A stretch of 6,330 bases of DNA from an uncultured Porphyromonas sp. (GTDB lineage: Bacteria > Bacteroidota > Bacteroidia > Bacteroidales > Porphyromonadaceae), in NCBI GenBank assembly GCA_902465775.1, contig CABQOJ010000074.1, positions 1 to 6,330 on the forward strand. The letters are read 5' to 3'. Below the pieces are notes generated by a model. It was not told the origin of the DNA. It saw only the letters and a list, made by a program, of their open reading frames with translations, and made no database searches. Positions 6,143 to 6,330 of the stretch are shown here, in pieces. Position numbers and translations under genes: made by a program. The number at the start of each line of letters is the position of its first letter. Positions within the stretch are counted from its first letter, which is position 1.

Positions 6143-6330
6143 GGATGGCTCCGTCTGCGCTCTCGGCATGTACGAGGTAACTACCCACTGGTAGCTCAGG
6201 TAGCGCATAGTGCGTGCCACCATCGGTAGCTTGCATGATCATCTCACCCTGTAGGCTGTAGAGCGTGATCTGTGCCAGAGGAGTCTCTGAGACGATTGCT
6301 CTCTGGTCAGCGTCGTAGTAGATGCTAGCA
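6114..6330 (-). CDS. C-terminal end of a T9SS-secreted protein (type A sorting domain), 5' part outside window
   Basis: Only the last 71 residues are visible and they form a type A T9SS C-terminal domain (Por_Secre_tail family). This domain directs cargo across the outer membrane through the type IX machinery and is then usually cleaved by the PorU sortase, with anchoring to A-LPS. Visible landmarks: the linker Ala-Ser-Ile-Tyr-Tyr-Asp, then AIVSETPLAQITLYSLQGEM (11-30), the family's conserved LYSLQG turn, YALPELPVGSYLVHAES (41-57) with the L-P-x-G-x-Y core, and the terminal strand ILTLKVVVSK (62-71). The cargo domain, which would tell the function (protease, adhesin, leucine-rich repeat and so on), lies beyond the right edge. 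The low-GC lipoprotein gene follows after 17 bp. Confidence 0.92.
   Translation of the reverse strand, partial: ASIYYDADQRAIVSETPLAQITLYSLQGEMIMQATDGGTHYALPELPVGSYLVHAESADGAILTLKVVVSK

Overview
The window reads like a chromosomal segment from a Bacteroidales bacterium, most likely Porphyromonas or a close relative. Three things point there. There is a type IX secretion (T9SS) C-terminal sorting domain at the right edge. There are three consecutive signal-peptidase-II lipoproteins, and a perfect match to the Bacteroidetes -7 promoter box (TAnnTTTG) lies upstream of tyrS. Start codons mostly lack a Shine-Dalgarno sequence, as is usual in this phylum. Genus assignment is inference from these traits and a moderately high GC content; no 16S or other marker is present.

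Every gene I can support is on the minus strand, so transcription runs right to left. From the right: the 3' end of a T9SS cargo gene (6114-6330, only the sorting domain is visible); after 17 bp, a 238-residue lipoprotein of unknown function with clearly lower GC (5380-6096); a 113-bp gap that holds an orphan fragment of a second T9SS sorting-domain 3' end (about 5309-5341); a lipid-anchored serpin (3869-5266); after 56 bp, a lipoprotein built from three diverged copies of one domain of about 130 residues (2358-3812); a 319-bp intergenic region; tyrS (728-2038); and after 18 bp a GT2 glycosyltransferase cut by the left edge (1-709).

The right half is a cell-envelope cluster: one secreted cargo protein and three proteins predicted to be anchored in the outer membrane, one of them a protease inhibitor of the serpin fold. 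In proteolytic oral and anaerobic Bacteroidales such an inhibitor would plausibly protect the surface from host or self proteases. The left half is a housekeeping unit, with tyrS and a glycosyltransferase probably cotranscribed.

The 2039-2357 intergenic region is the most structured non-coding DNA here. It holds a stem that is fully paired only in the minus-strand transcript (likely terminator of the triple-repeat lipoprotein gene), a perfect 20-bp inverted repeat made of GGAAC/GTTCC modules, a perfect 14-bp palindrome and the putative tyrS -7 box. The most interesting points for follow-up are the low-GC lipoprotein gene bracketed by near-identical 31-nt sorting-domain ends, the serpin next to the triplicated-domain lipoprotein, and the GGAAC-repeat element beside the tyrS promoter. 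I see no tRNA, rRNA, CRISPR array or transposase gene.
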